Below, in pieces: positions 1 through 10,117 of a stretch of 36,143 nt of DNA. Within the stretch, counting starts at the first letter, position 1; each line of letters opens with the position of its first letter. Source of the stretch: FEN-1297 sp964498065 (GTDB taxonomy: Bacteria; Bacteroidota; Ignavibacteria; Ignavibacteriales; Ignavibacteriaceae); the NCBI GenBank assembly GCA_964498065.1, contig CAZCFZ010000038.1:1-36143 (forward strand). Direction: 5' to 3'. The notes below the pieces were generated by a model, which did no database searches, had not been told where the DNA came from, and saw nothing but the letters and a program-made list of their open reading frames with translations. A program made the translations under genes and the position numbers.

Positions 1-387
1 AGCCTGCTTAAATTCAGCTTCTGCATCTTCATATCTTCCCATATCTTTGTAAATTATAGCAATATTATTATGCGCTTCCGATAAAAAGGGATTCAATTCC
101 AATGCCCTTTTGTAAAAAATTAAAGCTTCATCGTTTTTTTGCAGATTATGAAGACACAATGCAAGATTATAATAAGCTTCAGTATGATCCGGTTTTAACC
201 GGATTATATCACGGTAAAGCGGTTCCGCACCAATATAATCTCCGAGAATTGACTTAACGACAGCAAGAAAATAATTAATTTCGGTGTTAGCATTTCCATT
301 CAATATAAGATTTACTAATATTCCTTCGGTTGAGCGGTAATCTTTTCTCTCAAATAATTTAACGGCTTGTTGATAGTTATCAGTCAT
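1..387 (-). CDS. TPR protein, 3' part beyond window edge
   Basis: An open reading frame runs from ATG at 387 leftwards off the window, giving the first 129 residues (begins MTDNYQQAVKLFERKDYRST). At least three tetratricopeptide units are visible, with the usual pattern of small residues and Pro caps, for example the stretch around LYRDIIRLKPDHTEAYYNLA and the following ALELNPFLSEAHNNIA. There is no signal peptide, so it is probably cytoplasmic. It lies 91 bp downstream of the GT2-TPR gene on the same strand and is likely part of the same transcription unit. TPR proteins of this look often carry a C-terminal glycosyltransferase or sulfotransferase domain; whether this one does cannot be seen. 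TPR assignment is firm, function unknown. Confidence 0.8.
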   Translation of the reverse strand, partial: MTDNYQQAVKLFERKDYRSTEGILVNLILNGNANTEINYFLAVVKSILGDYIGAEPLYRDIIRLKPDHTEAYYNLALCLHNLQKNDEALIFYKRALELNPFLSEAHNNIAIIYKDMGRYEDAEAEFKQA

Positions 388-478
388 TTTGATTCTGTTT
401 TTAATCTTTTAAGTTTATAAAATAATAATTTTACTGATGTTATTATTCAATCTTAAGTTGCAATCGACAATCAGTAAA

Positions 479-1987
479 TCATCCGTTAATTAGCAGTCCT
501 ATTTTTTCCTTTAATATCTCAAACTTCTCATCAAATTCCGGTATACCTCCGAATTCTTTCTCGGCGAATAAAAGTAATTCCGGTATTTCATCAAATTGAT
601 TTTTTCCCACTAGCATTGAAATTAAATAAAACAGCGCCGAGGGATCTTTTTCTTCAAATTTAAATGATTCCCTAAATTCCGCAGTAGCTTCATTGAAAAA
701 ATCATTTTCGGAAAACAACAGCCCCAATGTTTTGTGAAACTTGGAGTTCCCATTAAAACGGATCTTAAGAAGTTTTAAAATTTCAAGTGCGGTCTTCTTA
801 TCATAATAATTAGTTATAGCCGCTAAAAAAATATCAATATTATCTTCCGATATTAGAATGCAAATGTCTTCATTTTTAATTCCGGCAAGAGTTTTATTCT
901 CAATCAATCTCAATAAGATTTCAAAAAATTGTTTGTTCTCCCGGCGCATCTCCTGCATGAAAGAGTCAAGATATTTTTTGTTCCCAGATATTAATGAATA
1001 ATAAACACCCTTTGATATTATTAATTCCGAATGTAATCCGACGGCAAGTTCCGAACGGAAAGAGCCTTCCGTTATTTCATGATTGACATTTAAAGCCTTT
1101 CTGCAGAATTGAATTGCCTCATCTTTTTTATTTAACCTGAAATATATATCCGATGCCAGCATATTTAATAAAACACCGGACGGATCTTCCTGCAGTCCCG
1201 CATTTACAAATTTAAGTGCGTTTTCTAGGTTATGATTTTTTAGCTCATAGTTCGATAAATTTAAATAGGCATATGCATTATATTCATTTTTTAAATTCTT
1301 TTTATCCGTTGCTTCCAAATAATATTTTCTTGCACTTTTAAAATCTTTTAAAACAGAGTATGTATTCCCGAGCTGAAAAGCATTATAAGCCGACTTTTCG
1401 GATTCATATTCTTTTATCAACAAACTTAAATTCCTTCTGGCTTTTTTTTCAATATCCTCTTTCGAAGCATTATATCCTAAATGAATTATCTCAATTCCGG
1501 CATTAAATATCTTATATCCGTTCTTAATCAGAGAGTTTTCTATCTGTTCGTGCACCTTACCGGTAAATTCAATTCCTTTGGTATTCCGGAAAAGTCGTAC
1601 ATATTTCATATAATGAGGTTTTCCGTTGTTATCGTCCAGGCTTCTAACGATACACTTGTAGCCGGCTAATAGATCCCGCTCCGTTAATTTCCTCAATTCG
1701 GATACGGATTTTTTTGATAATCTTTCGTCGGCATCCAGATATAAAATCCAGCTGCCTGAAGACTTGCTTAAAGCAAAATTTCTTGCCGAAGAAAAATCGT
1801 TTATCCATTTAAATTGATATATCTCTGCTCCGAATTCTTCGGCAATATTTACCGTATTATCTGTGGAGCCGGTATCAACAATTACTATTTCATCAACAAC
1901 ATTTTTTACCGATTCAAGGCATTCTTTTAAATATTTTTCTTCATCCTTAACGATCATGCTGAGAGTTATTTTGGCGGATTTATTCAT
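479..1987 (-). CDS. GT2 glycosyltransferase with C-terminal TPR domain
   Basis: This 502-aa protein starts with a family-2 (GT-A fold) glycosyltransferase domain, residues about 5-190: the N-terminal SMIVKDEE strand, the nucleotide-binding VDTGSTDNT at 38-45, and a DADE metal-binding motif at 85-88 (the DXD of inverting GT2 enzymes). From about residue 195 to the end it is helical, with TPR-like units such as AFQLGNTYSVLKDFKSARKYY and ALKFVNAGLQEDPSGVLLN. The same GT2-TPR layout occurs in many bacterial TPR glycosyltransferases, where the TPR part is thought to hold the acceptor or partners. There is no signal peptide or membrane segment. It is separated by 19 bp from the TPR gene upstream, so almost certainly cotranscribed with it. 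The sugar donor and acceptor cannot be told from sequence. Confidence 0.88.
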   Translation of the reverse strand: MNKSAKITLSMIVKDEEKYLKECLESVKNVVDEIVIVDTGSTDNTVNIAEEFGAEIYQFKWINDFSSARNFALSKSSGSWILYLDADERLSKKSVSELRKLTERDLLAGYKCIVRSLDDNNGKPHYMKYVRLFRNTKGIEFTGKVHEQIENSLIKNGYKIFNAGIEIIHLGYNASKEDIEKKARRNLSLLIKEYESEKSAYNAFQLGNTYSVLKDFKSARKYYLEATDKKNLKNEYNAYAYLNLSNYELKNHNLENALKFVNAGLQEDPSGVLLNMLASDIYFRLNKKDEAIQFCRKALNVNHEITEGSFRSELAVGLHSELIISKGVYYSLISGNKKYLDSFMQEMRRENKQFFEILLRLIENKTLAGIKNEDICILISEDNIDIFLAAITNYYDKKTALEILKLLKIRFNGNSKFHKTLGLLFSENDFFNEATAEFRESFKFEEKDPSALFYLISMLVGKNQFDEIPELLLFAEKEFGGIPEFDEKFEILKEKIGLLING

Positions 1988-2006
1988 CGTTAATTCTTAG
2001 ATGCAA

Positions 2007-3770
2007 TTATATACTTGCTTCCGACAGGTTTAACAATTTATTTACTTTTTCAAGTCCGCCTAATGCGAACTGATTATCCGGATTATTTTCCAGGGCATAT
2101 TCATACATTATTTTAGCCTCTTTGTCTTTGCCTTCAAGGTAAAATAATTCAGCCAAACCGGCACATGCCTGTGATGATTTTGGATTAACATTTAATGCTG
2201 CTTCAAAGCATTCTCGTGCCGCATCCTTGTTGTCCAATCCCAAATAGTTAAAGCCTTTTAAGTTTTCAAAAGCGGAGGTCAGCTCTATATTTTTCTGTGA
2301 GTAAAATAATTCTTCAGATTTATTCAGATTTTCAATTGCCTCATCAAAATACTTAAGTCCGAATAATTCAAACGATGACTCAAGAATTTGATTTAGAGCC
2401 GCTTTAAATTTGATAGAATCTACATCGCTTAAATCATCTTCAAGATCGGAATGATCATACGGTAAGCCGAGCATACGGTTTACTTTTGATAATCCACCTG
2501 CTGCAAATAAATTGACCGGATTATATTCTAACGCTTTCTCGAACATCATTTTAGCTTCTTTATCATTATTATCTAAATAAAAAAGCTCTCCAAAGCCGGC
2601 AAAGGCTTGAGAAGATTCGGGATTTACATTCAGCGCCGTCTCGAAACTTTTCCGGGCATTTTCCTTTTCATCAAGTCCCAAATAATTTAAACCTTTTAAA
2701 TTCTCAAAAGCCGATATAATCTCTTTTTCTTTTTGTGAATAGAACTGTTCTTTGGATTTATCAAGGGTAGCTATTGCTTCATGAAAATTTTTCTTACCGA
2801 AAAGTTCAAATGACACTGTTAAAATTTTATTTAAATCAGATTTTAATTCCGATGTTTCTTTATATCCTTTGTTTTCATCCAACGAACTTTGATTTTCCAC
2901 AATACCAATGATTTTACTAACTTTGTTTAGACCGCCGATTGCAAATAAATTTTTAGGATTATTTTTTAGCGCCCACTCATACATAGTTTTTGCATGCTGG
3001 TCATTTCCGGTTAAATATAATACTTCTCCAAGTCCTGCACATGCCTGGGACGATTTGGGATCAAGATTAAGTGCCTTTTCAAAGCAAGATTTTGCGTTGG
3101 CCACATCTTTTAATCCCAGGTAGATAAAACCTTTCATGTTATAAAAAGATGACGCAAAACTTTTGTCAGTTGGATTACTAAGATGTCCGTTAAACAATCT
3201 CTCGGCTTGAATTAGTTTATCCAGAGCATTATTAAAATTTTTCTCGTTAAAAAGTTTATATGCGTCTTCAATTAATTTATCTGTTTCACAAGCAGAATCA
3301 TTATTCAACTTCTCTGATTCTTTTTTATCATCAATTGATCCCAGTAATGAATTAGCATCATCAGGATAATTAAAATGTTTATTTACTTTTGCTAATCCTT
3401 CTATTGCCGATTGATTTCCAGGATCATTTTTTACGCCCCATTCATACATTGTTTTGGCTGCTTCAAAATTACCCGAAATGAATAGTACATCGCCCAAACC
3501 ACTGCAGGCAAGAGAGGAGCTATGGTTTTCTTTTAATGCTTTTTCAAAATAAAATTTTGCATTTTCGGTTTTTCCTGAAAGCAAGGAAATATTACCTGCC
3601 AGATTAAGCAAGTAAGTCAAATCCAGTTCCTCGGCTTTATGATGGTACCGGTCATACATTTCAATACAGCTTCTTAAAAATTGAAATGCAGCCGAATAGT
3701 CTTTATCCTCTATTAAGGACAAGGCTCTATCAAGGTTTTCAACGAATTCGTTTGCACTTAAAGTAATCAT
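2007..3770 (-). CDS. TPR-repeat protein of four ~145-aa modules
   Basis: This 587-aa protein is made entirely of TPR-type helices and has no catalytic domain. Four homologous modules of roughly 145 residues follow one another. Each has a starter helix pair (for example LFGKKNFHEAIATLDKS), a YLGL...ARKSFETALNVNPESS unit, a CAGLGE/CAGLAE unit and an AKTMYEWALKNNP...GGLxKVN unit. At DNA level the CAGLGE codons recur near 2157, 2592, 3034 and 3494, spacing 435-460 bp. The start is an ATG preceded by AAAGGGA. It lies 45 bp downstream of the giant glycosyltransferase and 19 bp upstream of the GT2-TPR gene, so it is probably a scaffold for that glycosylation machinery (inference). No signal peptide is seen, so it is likely cytoplasmic. 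Confidence 0.85.
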   Translation of the reverse strand: MITLSANEFVENLDRALSLIEDKDYSAAFQFLRSCIEMYDRYHHKAEELDLTYLLNLAGNISLLSGKTENAKFYFEKALKENHSSSLACSGLGDVLFISGNFEAAKTMYEWGVKNDPGNQSAIEGLAKVNKHFNYPDDANSLLGSIDDKKESEKLNNDSACETDKLIEDAYKLFNEKNFNNALDKLIQAERLFNGHLSNPTDKSFASSFYNMKGFIYLGLKDVANAKSCFEKALNLDPKSSQACAGLGEVLYLTGNDQHAKTMYEWALKNNPKNLFAIGGLNKVSKIIGIVENQSSLDENKGYKETSELKSDLNKILTVSFELFGKKNFHEAIATLDKSKEQFYSQKEKEIISAFENLKGLNYLGLDEKENARKSFETALNVNPESSQAFAGFGELFYLDNNDKEAKMMFEKALEYNPVNLFAAGGLSKVNRMLGLPYDHSDLEDDLSDVDSIKFKAALNQILESSFELFGLKYFDEAIENLNKSEELFYSQKNIELTSAFENLKGFNYLGLDNKDAARECFEAALNVNPKSSQACAGLAELFYLEGKDKEAKIMYEYALENNPDNQFALGGLEKVNKLLNLSEASI

Positions 3771-3815
3771 AATATTTTTCCCTTTAATTTGTTTTCCCTT
3801 CGGATTACATATTTA

Positions 3816-6800
3816 TTACTTAACAAAATTGGTTTTACATAATTCGGTCTCAATATATTCTAAATTGGATTTGGCAATTTTATTTGCAGGATCTTGGTCG
3901 ATTATTTTTTCGATTAATCTCAATCCGGCTTCAAAATTGGATTCCAATATTTCAATTACAGATAAATTATTCAGAGCATCAATATTATCCGGTTTATATT
4001 CAAGAATATTTTTTAATATTAAACGAGCATCATTCAATTTATTTTCTGATATATAATTTTCAGCAATTTCCAACTGTTTATCTGCATCTAATTTTTCTTC
4101 ATCATTATTTTCACGTAAAATAGGTTTTGAGGAAATTTCTAAAATCCTATTTTGTAAAATTTTGAAAGCATTTTCCCAGGTCCATTTTTGTGAAACCGAT
4201 TCAAAAGCTTTCCGACTAAGTGTTTTCATTGCGTCCGGATTCTTATAGGCAAAGAGTATTTTTTCTTTCAGATCATCCAAAGACGGCTGCAGAATCCAAG
4301 GATAATCTACCGTTTTATATTCACCGATTCTTTTTTCTTTCAAATATTCTTTTTTAGAATTTATCAATAAACTGTTTTCGCTATTACAAAAATCTGCTGC
4401 CGAACCGCCGGCGGTGACAATTACCGGAACTCCGCTTGCCATTGCCTCCAATATTGGTAAACCAAATCCTTCACCACGGAAGGGATGAACTAAAACATCA
4501 CAAGCAGTATATAGTCCCGCAATTTCTTTTTCATTTAATTCCTTATCGATATATATAATTTCGGGTGTACCTTTTTTATTCTTTAATTCAAGAATTAAAT
4601 CCTTAAAATTTTGTCCCTTATAAAATGAATTTCCGCCCATATCTTTGATAATCAAAGAAACATCATCGTCATTTGTAAAAACTTCACAATATGCCTGCAG
4701 CAGAAGGTCAATCCCTTTTCTATATATTGTGCCACCCACAAAAATGAATTTAAATTTCTTTTTAGTCGGTAATGAGTACTGTTTTACATTAGGATTAAAT
4801 ACCTCCGGATCAAATCCGTTCGGTACTACAAAAACTCTGTCGCCCGGTACTCCGCTATCAATATATACCTGTCTCACATAATTGCTTGGCACCCACATTT
4901 CATCGACTGATTTTAAAAATACTTCCACCCAATCTTGGGGAAGACTTCCAAATTCCCACGGTTGTATAACAACCCAGCGACCTTTGTCGGGAGTATTTAA
5001 ATTAGGCGGCCATTGATGGCGAACATGTAAATCCGTGTTTTCTTGATTTGCTTTTTCTTTTCCCAAGAGATTATAATAACTGCTTTCGGGGAAAGGTTTA
5101 AATTGATCCCCTTCTGTTTTTATTAACGAAAGATTAAAGTTTGCTTTAACAATTGAAGTACACAACTCTCTATTAACCAGAGCGAGAGAACTATTAACGA
5201 ACTGTGCACCCTCCCAAATTATTGAGATATCACTGTTTAATATTCTTTTTTTAGATGAAATTTTATTTAGTTCATCTAACTTTATTTTTTCATCAATTTT
5301 ATTTAATCTATCAACTATAATTTTCGCTACCACATCAAGGTTAAAATTTTTAATTATGTCTTGTCTTGCCCTAAGACCTTTCTTTTTTGCTTCCTGAGGA
5401 TTGTGATATATATGCTTTAATATCTTTATTAGATGTCCTTCGGAAGGTTGCGCCCATTTATGACCGATATACGAATTTATTTCATTTCCCTTAATTTCTA
5501 TTAATTCTTCGATATCTATTAAATATGAATTTTCATTTGTCATAAATTCCGTATTGCCGCTCCAGTTCGTACCTATAACAGGTAGTGCCATTGCCATTGC
5601 TTCCATATATGGACGTCCCCATCCTTCGCCTCTCGACGGAAGGACAAAAGCGTCTGCCGATTTATACAGTCTTAATATATCATTAAAGGGCAATTGTTTT
5701 GTCAGTAATTCAATTCTTGGTAATTCTTCCTTTTTATATCCGCCCTTTTCGATAAGCAGGCTGATCTTATCCTGGATAAGTTTTTTAGTGTCAACATCAT
5801 AATTACTTAATAAATAAGTACGGAGATATAAACAAACATCATCTTCTTTTTTAAAGGTTTTAAAGTATGCATTTAACAAAATATCCCAGCCTTTTCGGTT
5901 GGTCCACTCAAAAATCGAAAGGAAATTAAAATTAGCTCTGTTCGGTAATTCAAGTATATTAACTTTATCAGGATCAAGAATATCTGTATCAATGCTTTCC
6001 GGAATAACAACTAATTTATTTTTATCAACTCCGGATTTTGAAAAAGTGGAAACGTTAAATTTGCTTGGCACCCATATTTCATCCATTTGATTACATTTAT
6101 CAACCCAACTTGAGGGAATACGATCAGTTTCGTACATTGTTCTGCCTATACCATATGCAGAATTCTTGAATCTGGTTAAATTATTACCGGGCTGATGGTG
6201 AATAAAAATTGAATTGCCTAAATAAGAAAAGTCGTCTGACCATTTATGGGGATCTATTCTGTGAAGCCGAAATAGAGTTTTCTTCCAACGATCTGGTATG
6301 TTATTAATAAATTCATCCGATATCATTGGATTTTGATTTCTTATTGTCAAATGAATATACTTATCAAGACCTAAAGCAAAATTTATTGCTTCACTTGCAT
6401 AACCGCTTGGATTAAAGAAAGGAGCAATCCAGAAAATCTCTCTTTCAAGGCCGTTTTTTAGTAGTTTAATAATTTGATTGCACCATTTTCTATAAAACAC
6501 CTTTGAAGCTTTATCATTTTGTTCGTCAATATCTTTTCTGTTTGTTCCGGATTTGCCTTCGTGATGAATTACTACACAGTTAGGTTCATAAATGATCGAT
6601 TTTCCGAGTTGAGTTGCTTTGAAGCAAAGATCAATGTCTTCAAAATACATTCCGTAATTTTCGTCGAAACCATTAAGTTTGATAAACAATTCTTTTCTAA
6701 TAAACATACACGCACCGGTAACAGCATGTAGCTTCTTGGGCTTTAATACTCCAGGATAATTTTCATCGGCACCGCGAAAACGATGTACAGGCCAAACAGG

Positions 6801-9800
6801 TATTTCCTTGTCGTAAGAACGAACAAATACTATTCCGCAATGTTGAATTGTCCTGTCGGGATAAAGTAATTTTGCGCCAACGATCCCAATATTATCATCC
6901 ATTTCTAAACGCTTTATTGCATTTTCAAGCCATCCTTTTTGAACTTCCGTATCATTGTTTAGAAAAATTAAATATTTACCATCAGCATTACCCGCTCCAA
7001 TATTACATGCTTTTGCAAATTTTAGATTTTGTTTGTTTCTAACATATTTTATATCTGGAAATTTTTTACGGAAGCTTTCAACTACTTCACAAGTATTATC
7101 CTCCGAAGCATTATCGACAATAATAATTTCATAAGACTTTTTCGACAAAGTATTTTCATATATCTTATTTAGACAATTTTGAGTATAAAAACTTTGATTA
7201 TAAACCGGTATAATAATTGAAACATCACACGACATTTCCCCTATCTGATACCTTTGATCTGTTATATTTTTACTAATGATATATACGTTTTTGTTAATTT
7301 GAATAATCCCCAAATCCAAATATTCTGCAAGTAATTTTATTGATTTCTCCGAATGGATAAAGCTATGACCTATAGCAGGATCAAGATAAGGCCATAATTT
7401 TAAATTCTTATTTGATACAAAACTACTTTCTATATAAACCAAACCCCCTTTTTTCAATATTCTCTTGAATTCCCTAAATATATTTACCGGCTCATTGATG
7501 TGCTCAATAACTTCAATCATTGCAACACTATCTATGCTCTCACTATCTATATCCCTTAGTTGTAGTTTTGTTTCCTGGTCAATTCCAATACAAAAATAAC
7601 CTCTATCTTTAAGAAAATTTGTAAACTGACCGTTACCACAACCGAAATCAATAATTCTTTTAATTTCATTCCCGGAATATTTCTTTATCCTTTCGAGTCT
7701 TTGCGAATTTACTTCGTCATTATGGCGTCCTGCATCTCCGTTATTATTTGTAATTAATACATCTTGTTTAAGTTTAGGAGTAAATATCGCTTCACAATTA
7801 ATACATGTATAATACGGATGGTTCTTTTTTATCAACAATAAATATGAATCCTCAGAACATAATGGACATTTCGTTATTGCTTTTGCATTAAATCCATTAG
7901 AATTATCAAATTTGATATCAAAATCCGAAAGGTAATCATGAAATTCTTCATGTATATATCTTAGATTATTTCTTGCTACAGATTCAATAGGATTTTCAAC
8001 AAGTATATTTGATATTATTTGGAAAGCTTTCTTATAATCCTTTTTTAGTAAATCAATAAAAGCTAAATTATTTAAAGCATCGATATTTTTAGGATCTTCT
8101 TTAAGTATGAGATCTAATTCTTTTTGTGTTTTTTCAAAATTCTGCTGTTCTATTAATTCTTTAACAGCAGTTAAAAAATTCCCGTTCTGATTTTCAAAAA
8201 TATTATCATACATTTCTCTGTTTCCATTACTTGAAATGTAGCTTTTTATATTATCTTGGCTGAAATTATAAACCGTTTTTTCCTCTTTGGATACTAGATT
8301 GTATTCCGATTTATTTTCAATTCCTATTTGTTTATTAACTATCTCTTTAAGATTAATGAGGTTTGTAATTGCGATTAGGTTTTTAGAATCAATTTTTAAA
8401 ACGCGATTTATGTGATCAAGCGCTTTGAAATAATCTTTTTCAACAATATAAACAACTGCTAAATCATTGAGTGCATCAATGTTTTCATCATACACAGATA
8501 ATACTTCGTCCAGAATTTTTCTAGCTTTTTTAGTATTTCCCTTCTCAATCAAGTCTTCTGCCATTAGAATTTTATCGTATGTGCTTAGCATTTTCTTCTT
8601 AATTTTTTTTTTCGCAGCTACCTCAGTATAAAAACCATATATTTCGTTTATTTCATCCTCAAGCGAAGCTATTGGAGTATTAATTACTCCCTTTGATAAC
8701 TTTTCTATTAGCGAAGGATTCAATATTAATTCTTTAATAGAATCTGCTAGTGCATTGCTATCTCCAACTTTAATTTTAATACCGTTGAAGCCGTCTTCAA
8801 CAATTGAAGAACCAAAAAAGTCGGTAGCAACTATGGGCACACCAAAAAACATTAATTCGCGTACAACTCGGTTGAAAGTTTCAAAGTGGGAAGGAATAAT
8901 AGCAAAATCAATTGTGTCTGCGATGCTCTCAATATCAGAGTAGTTGAATATTCCATGGTACTTTATTTTATCAGGATACCTTTTGTCAAAACGTTCTATT
9001 AAATCTTGATAAATTTTTAAATCATTTGCACCGTAAATATCACAAATAAAGTTTTCCAGATTGATAATCTTTTCAAAAGCCTCCAAGATAATATTAATAC
9101 CTTTTCTTGGTATAAGATTTCCGATAAATCCTATATGAATAACACCCTTGGGTTCTTTTTTGTACTCAAATCTTCTTGGTTTGTCAAAGATAAAACCCAG
9201 TTCAATAACTTTATCAATATTATCTTTTAGACCGATAAATTGCCTAAAATATTTTTTAAATGATCTGTCCGGAAAAATTATACCGTCGACATATTCTTTA
9301 TAAATTGAACGGATTGCCTCAAAGCGCCTCTGTGTTTTTCTTGAATATTTTTTTAGCTGCTCTGAATCAATTTCATTATTTGACTTTTTAAGCACATTAG
9401 TCATATAACAATTAGCACATTTTTCAACAGCGTCTGGTCCACTGCATAGCACCTCCTTTTTCCCTTTTAAATATACCGGTGAATCAAGGTGACAAATCTC
9501 TTCAGGATTAAAAACATTTCTTATTATATAAGCACCACTGTTGGCTAATAAGGTAACAATTACTTCTGGCATAAATACATAATCATTTATATGAACTATT
9601 TGCGGTTGAAATTCATGTATAATTTTCTCAATGGAATAAGTGTATTTATTTAATTGGATCTGATTTACATTACCAAAATATGCTTCATATTTTTCTAGTT
9701 GTGGTACTTTATAAAGTGTATAATCTTCTTTAACCTCTTTTACATAACCGTCTTTAATCTCTGCTGAAGGTATTAATATTGCGACCTCCACATTTTTTTT

Positions 9801-10010
9801 TCTCATTCCAATTGCGTGGTTTAATGTTATAATTGGGGTACCGGAGTATTCATAGGGTGGGATATTATGATTAATGAAAAGGACTCTATTAATGGTAATC
9901 ATGATACCTGGAGAAGAATAATCATTATATAATATTTCTTTTTCTTTATATATTTTTGTTAACATAAATTCGGTGAATCTATTTTTCAATTTTTCAAACA
10001 CTAAAACCAT
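3816..10010 (-). CDS. giant multidomain glycosyltransferase (GT4-TPR-TPR-MT-GT2-GT4-GT4-TPR)
   Basis: A single uninterrupted frame encodes 2064 residues. Domains in order: GT4 (GT-B fold) about 40-460 with GNLIPRKG near 298 and an EX7E pair E377/E385; TPR pairs about 478-560 and 610-690; a CPLC...CINC four-Cys ribbon about 715-737; a class I SAM methyltransferase about 760-920 with DFGCGNGQF from 788; a GT2 domain about 930-1160 with PVYN at its start, NNDTEV (D1020) and the late FEDIDLCFK; a second GT4 about 1190-1575 with EX7E E1462/E1470; a third GT4 about 1595-1955 with E1847/E1855; a C-terminal TPR about 1970-2055. The first 36 residues precede the normal GT4 start, so M37 (codon at 9900-9902) is a possible alternative start. 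There is no signal peptide or TM segment. It probably adds several sugars, and perhaps a methyl cap, to one acceptor; the acceptor is unknown. Confidence 0.9.
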   Translation of the reverse strand: MVLVFEKLKNRFTEFMLTKIYKEKEILYNDYSSPGIMITINRVLFINHNIPPYEYSGTPIITLNHAIGMRKKNVEVAILIPSAEIKDGYVKEVKEDYTLYKVPQLEKYEAYFGNVNQIQLNKYTYSIEKIIHEFQPQIVHINDYVFMPEVIVTLLANSGAYIIRNVFNPEEICHLDSPVYLKGKKEVLCSGPDAVEKCANCYMTNVLKKSNNEIDSEQLKKYSRKTQRRFEAIRSIYKEYVDGIIFPDRSFKKYFRQFIGLKDNIDKVIELGFIFDKPRRFEYKKEPKGVIHIGFIGNLIPRKGINIILEAFEKIINLENFICDIYGANDLKIYQDLIERFDKRYPDKIKYHGIFNYSDIESIADTIDFAIIPSHFETFNRVVRELMFFGVPIVATDFFGSSIVEDGFNGIKIKVGDSNALADSIKELILNPSLIEKLSKGVINTPIASLEDEINEIYGFYTEVAAKKKIKKKMLSTYDKILMAEDLIEKGNTKKARKILDEVLSVYDENIDALNDLAVVYIVEKDYFKALDHINRVLKIDSKNLIAITNLINLKEIVNKQIGIENKSEYNLVSKEEKTVYNFSQDNIKSYISSNGNREMYDNIFENQNGNFLTAVKELIEQQNFEKTQKELDLILKEDPKNIDALNNLAFIDLLKKDYKKAFQIISNILVENPIESVARNNLRYIHEEFHDYLSDFDIKFDNSNGFNAKAITKCPLCSEDSYLLLIKKNHPYYTCINCEAIFTPKLKQDVLITNNNGDAGRHNDEVNSQRLERIKKYSGNEIKRIIDFGCGNGQFTNFLKDRGYFCIGIDQETKLQLRDIDSESIDSVAMIEVIEHINEPVNIFREFKRILKKGGLVYIESSFVSNKNLKLWPYLDPAIGHSFIHSEKSIKLLAEYLDLGIIQINKNVYIISKNITDQRYQIGEMSCDVSIIIPVYNQSFYTQNCLNKIYENTLSKKSYEIIIVDNASEDNTCEVVESFRKKFPDIKYVRNKQNLKFAKACNIGAGNADGKYLIFLNNDTEVQKGWLENAIKRLEMDDNIGIVGAKLLYPDRTIQHCGIVFVRSYDKEIPVWPVHRFRGADENYPGVLKPKKLHAVTGACMFIRKELFIKLNGFDENYGMYFEDIDLCFKATQLGKSIIYEPNCVVIHHEGKSGTNRKDIDEQNDKASKVFYRKWCNQIIKLLKNGLEREIFWIAPFFNPSGYASEAINFALGLDKYIHLTIRNQNPMISDEFINNIPDRWKKTLFRLHRIDPHKWSDDFSYLGNSIFIHHQPGNNLTRFKNSAYGIGRTMYETDRIPSSWVDKCNQMDEIWVPSKFNVSTFSKSGVDKNKLVVIPESIDTDILDPDKVNILELPNRANFNFLSIFEWTNRKGWDILLNAYFKTFKKEDDVCLYLRTYLLSNYDVDTKKLIQDKISLLIEKGGYKKEELPRIELLTKQLPFNDILRLYKSADAFVLPSRGEGWGRPYMEAMAMALPVIGTNWSGNTEFMTNENSYLIDIEELIEIKGNEINSYIGHKWAQPSEGHLIKILKHIYHNPQEAKKKGLRARQDIIKNFNLDVVAKIIVDRLNKIDEKIKLDELNKISSKKRILNSDISIIWEGAQFVNSSLALVNRELCTSIVKANFNLSLIKTEGDQFKPFPESSYYNLLGKEKANQENTDLHVRHQWPPNLNTPDKGRWVVIQPWEFGSLPQDWVEVFLKSVDEMWVPSNYVRQVYIDSGVPGDRVFVVPNGFDPEVFNPNVKQYSLPTKKKFKFIFVGGTIYRKGIDLLLQAYCEVFTNDDDVSLIIKDMGGNSFYKGQNFKDLILELKNKKGTPEIIYIDKELNEKEIAGLYTACDVLVHPFRGEGFGLPILEAMASGVPVIVTAGGSAADFCNSENSLLINSKKEYLKEKRIGEYKTVDYPWILQPSLDDLKEKILFAYKNPDAMKTLSRKAFESVSQKWTWENAFKILQNRILEISSKPILRENNDEEKLDADKQLEIAENYISENKLNDARLILKNILEYKPDNIDALNNLSVIEILESNFEAGLRLIEKIIDQDPANKIAKSNLEYIETELCKTNFVK

Positions 10011-10071
10011 TCCATAAGTTTACATCCATTTTTTTAGCTTTTTTGCCTTAATCAAAGATTATAATTGTGAG

Positions 10072-10091
10072 TTTGGCTAATTTTAGCCAAA
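10072..10091 (-). terminator. inverted repeat between the 635-aa gene and the giant GT gene
   Basis: TTTGGCTAA and TTAGCCAAA form a 9-bp perfect stem with a 2-nt spacer, in the 107-bp gap between the 635-aa gene and the giant glycosyltransferase gene. No U-tract follows on the minus strand, so it is at best a weak terminator or an RNA-processing/stability hairpin that sets different expression of the two genes. The stem is seen directly; its role is inferred. Confidence 0.35.
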
Positions 10092-10117
10092 TAATATATA
10101 GAGTGAAATTCTGTTTC

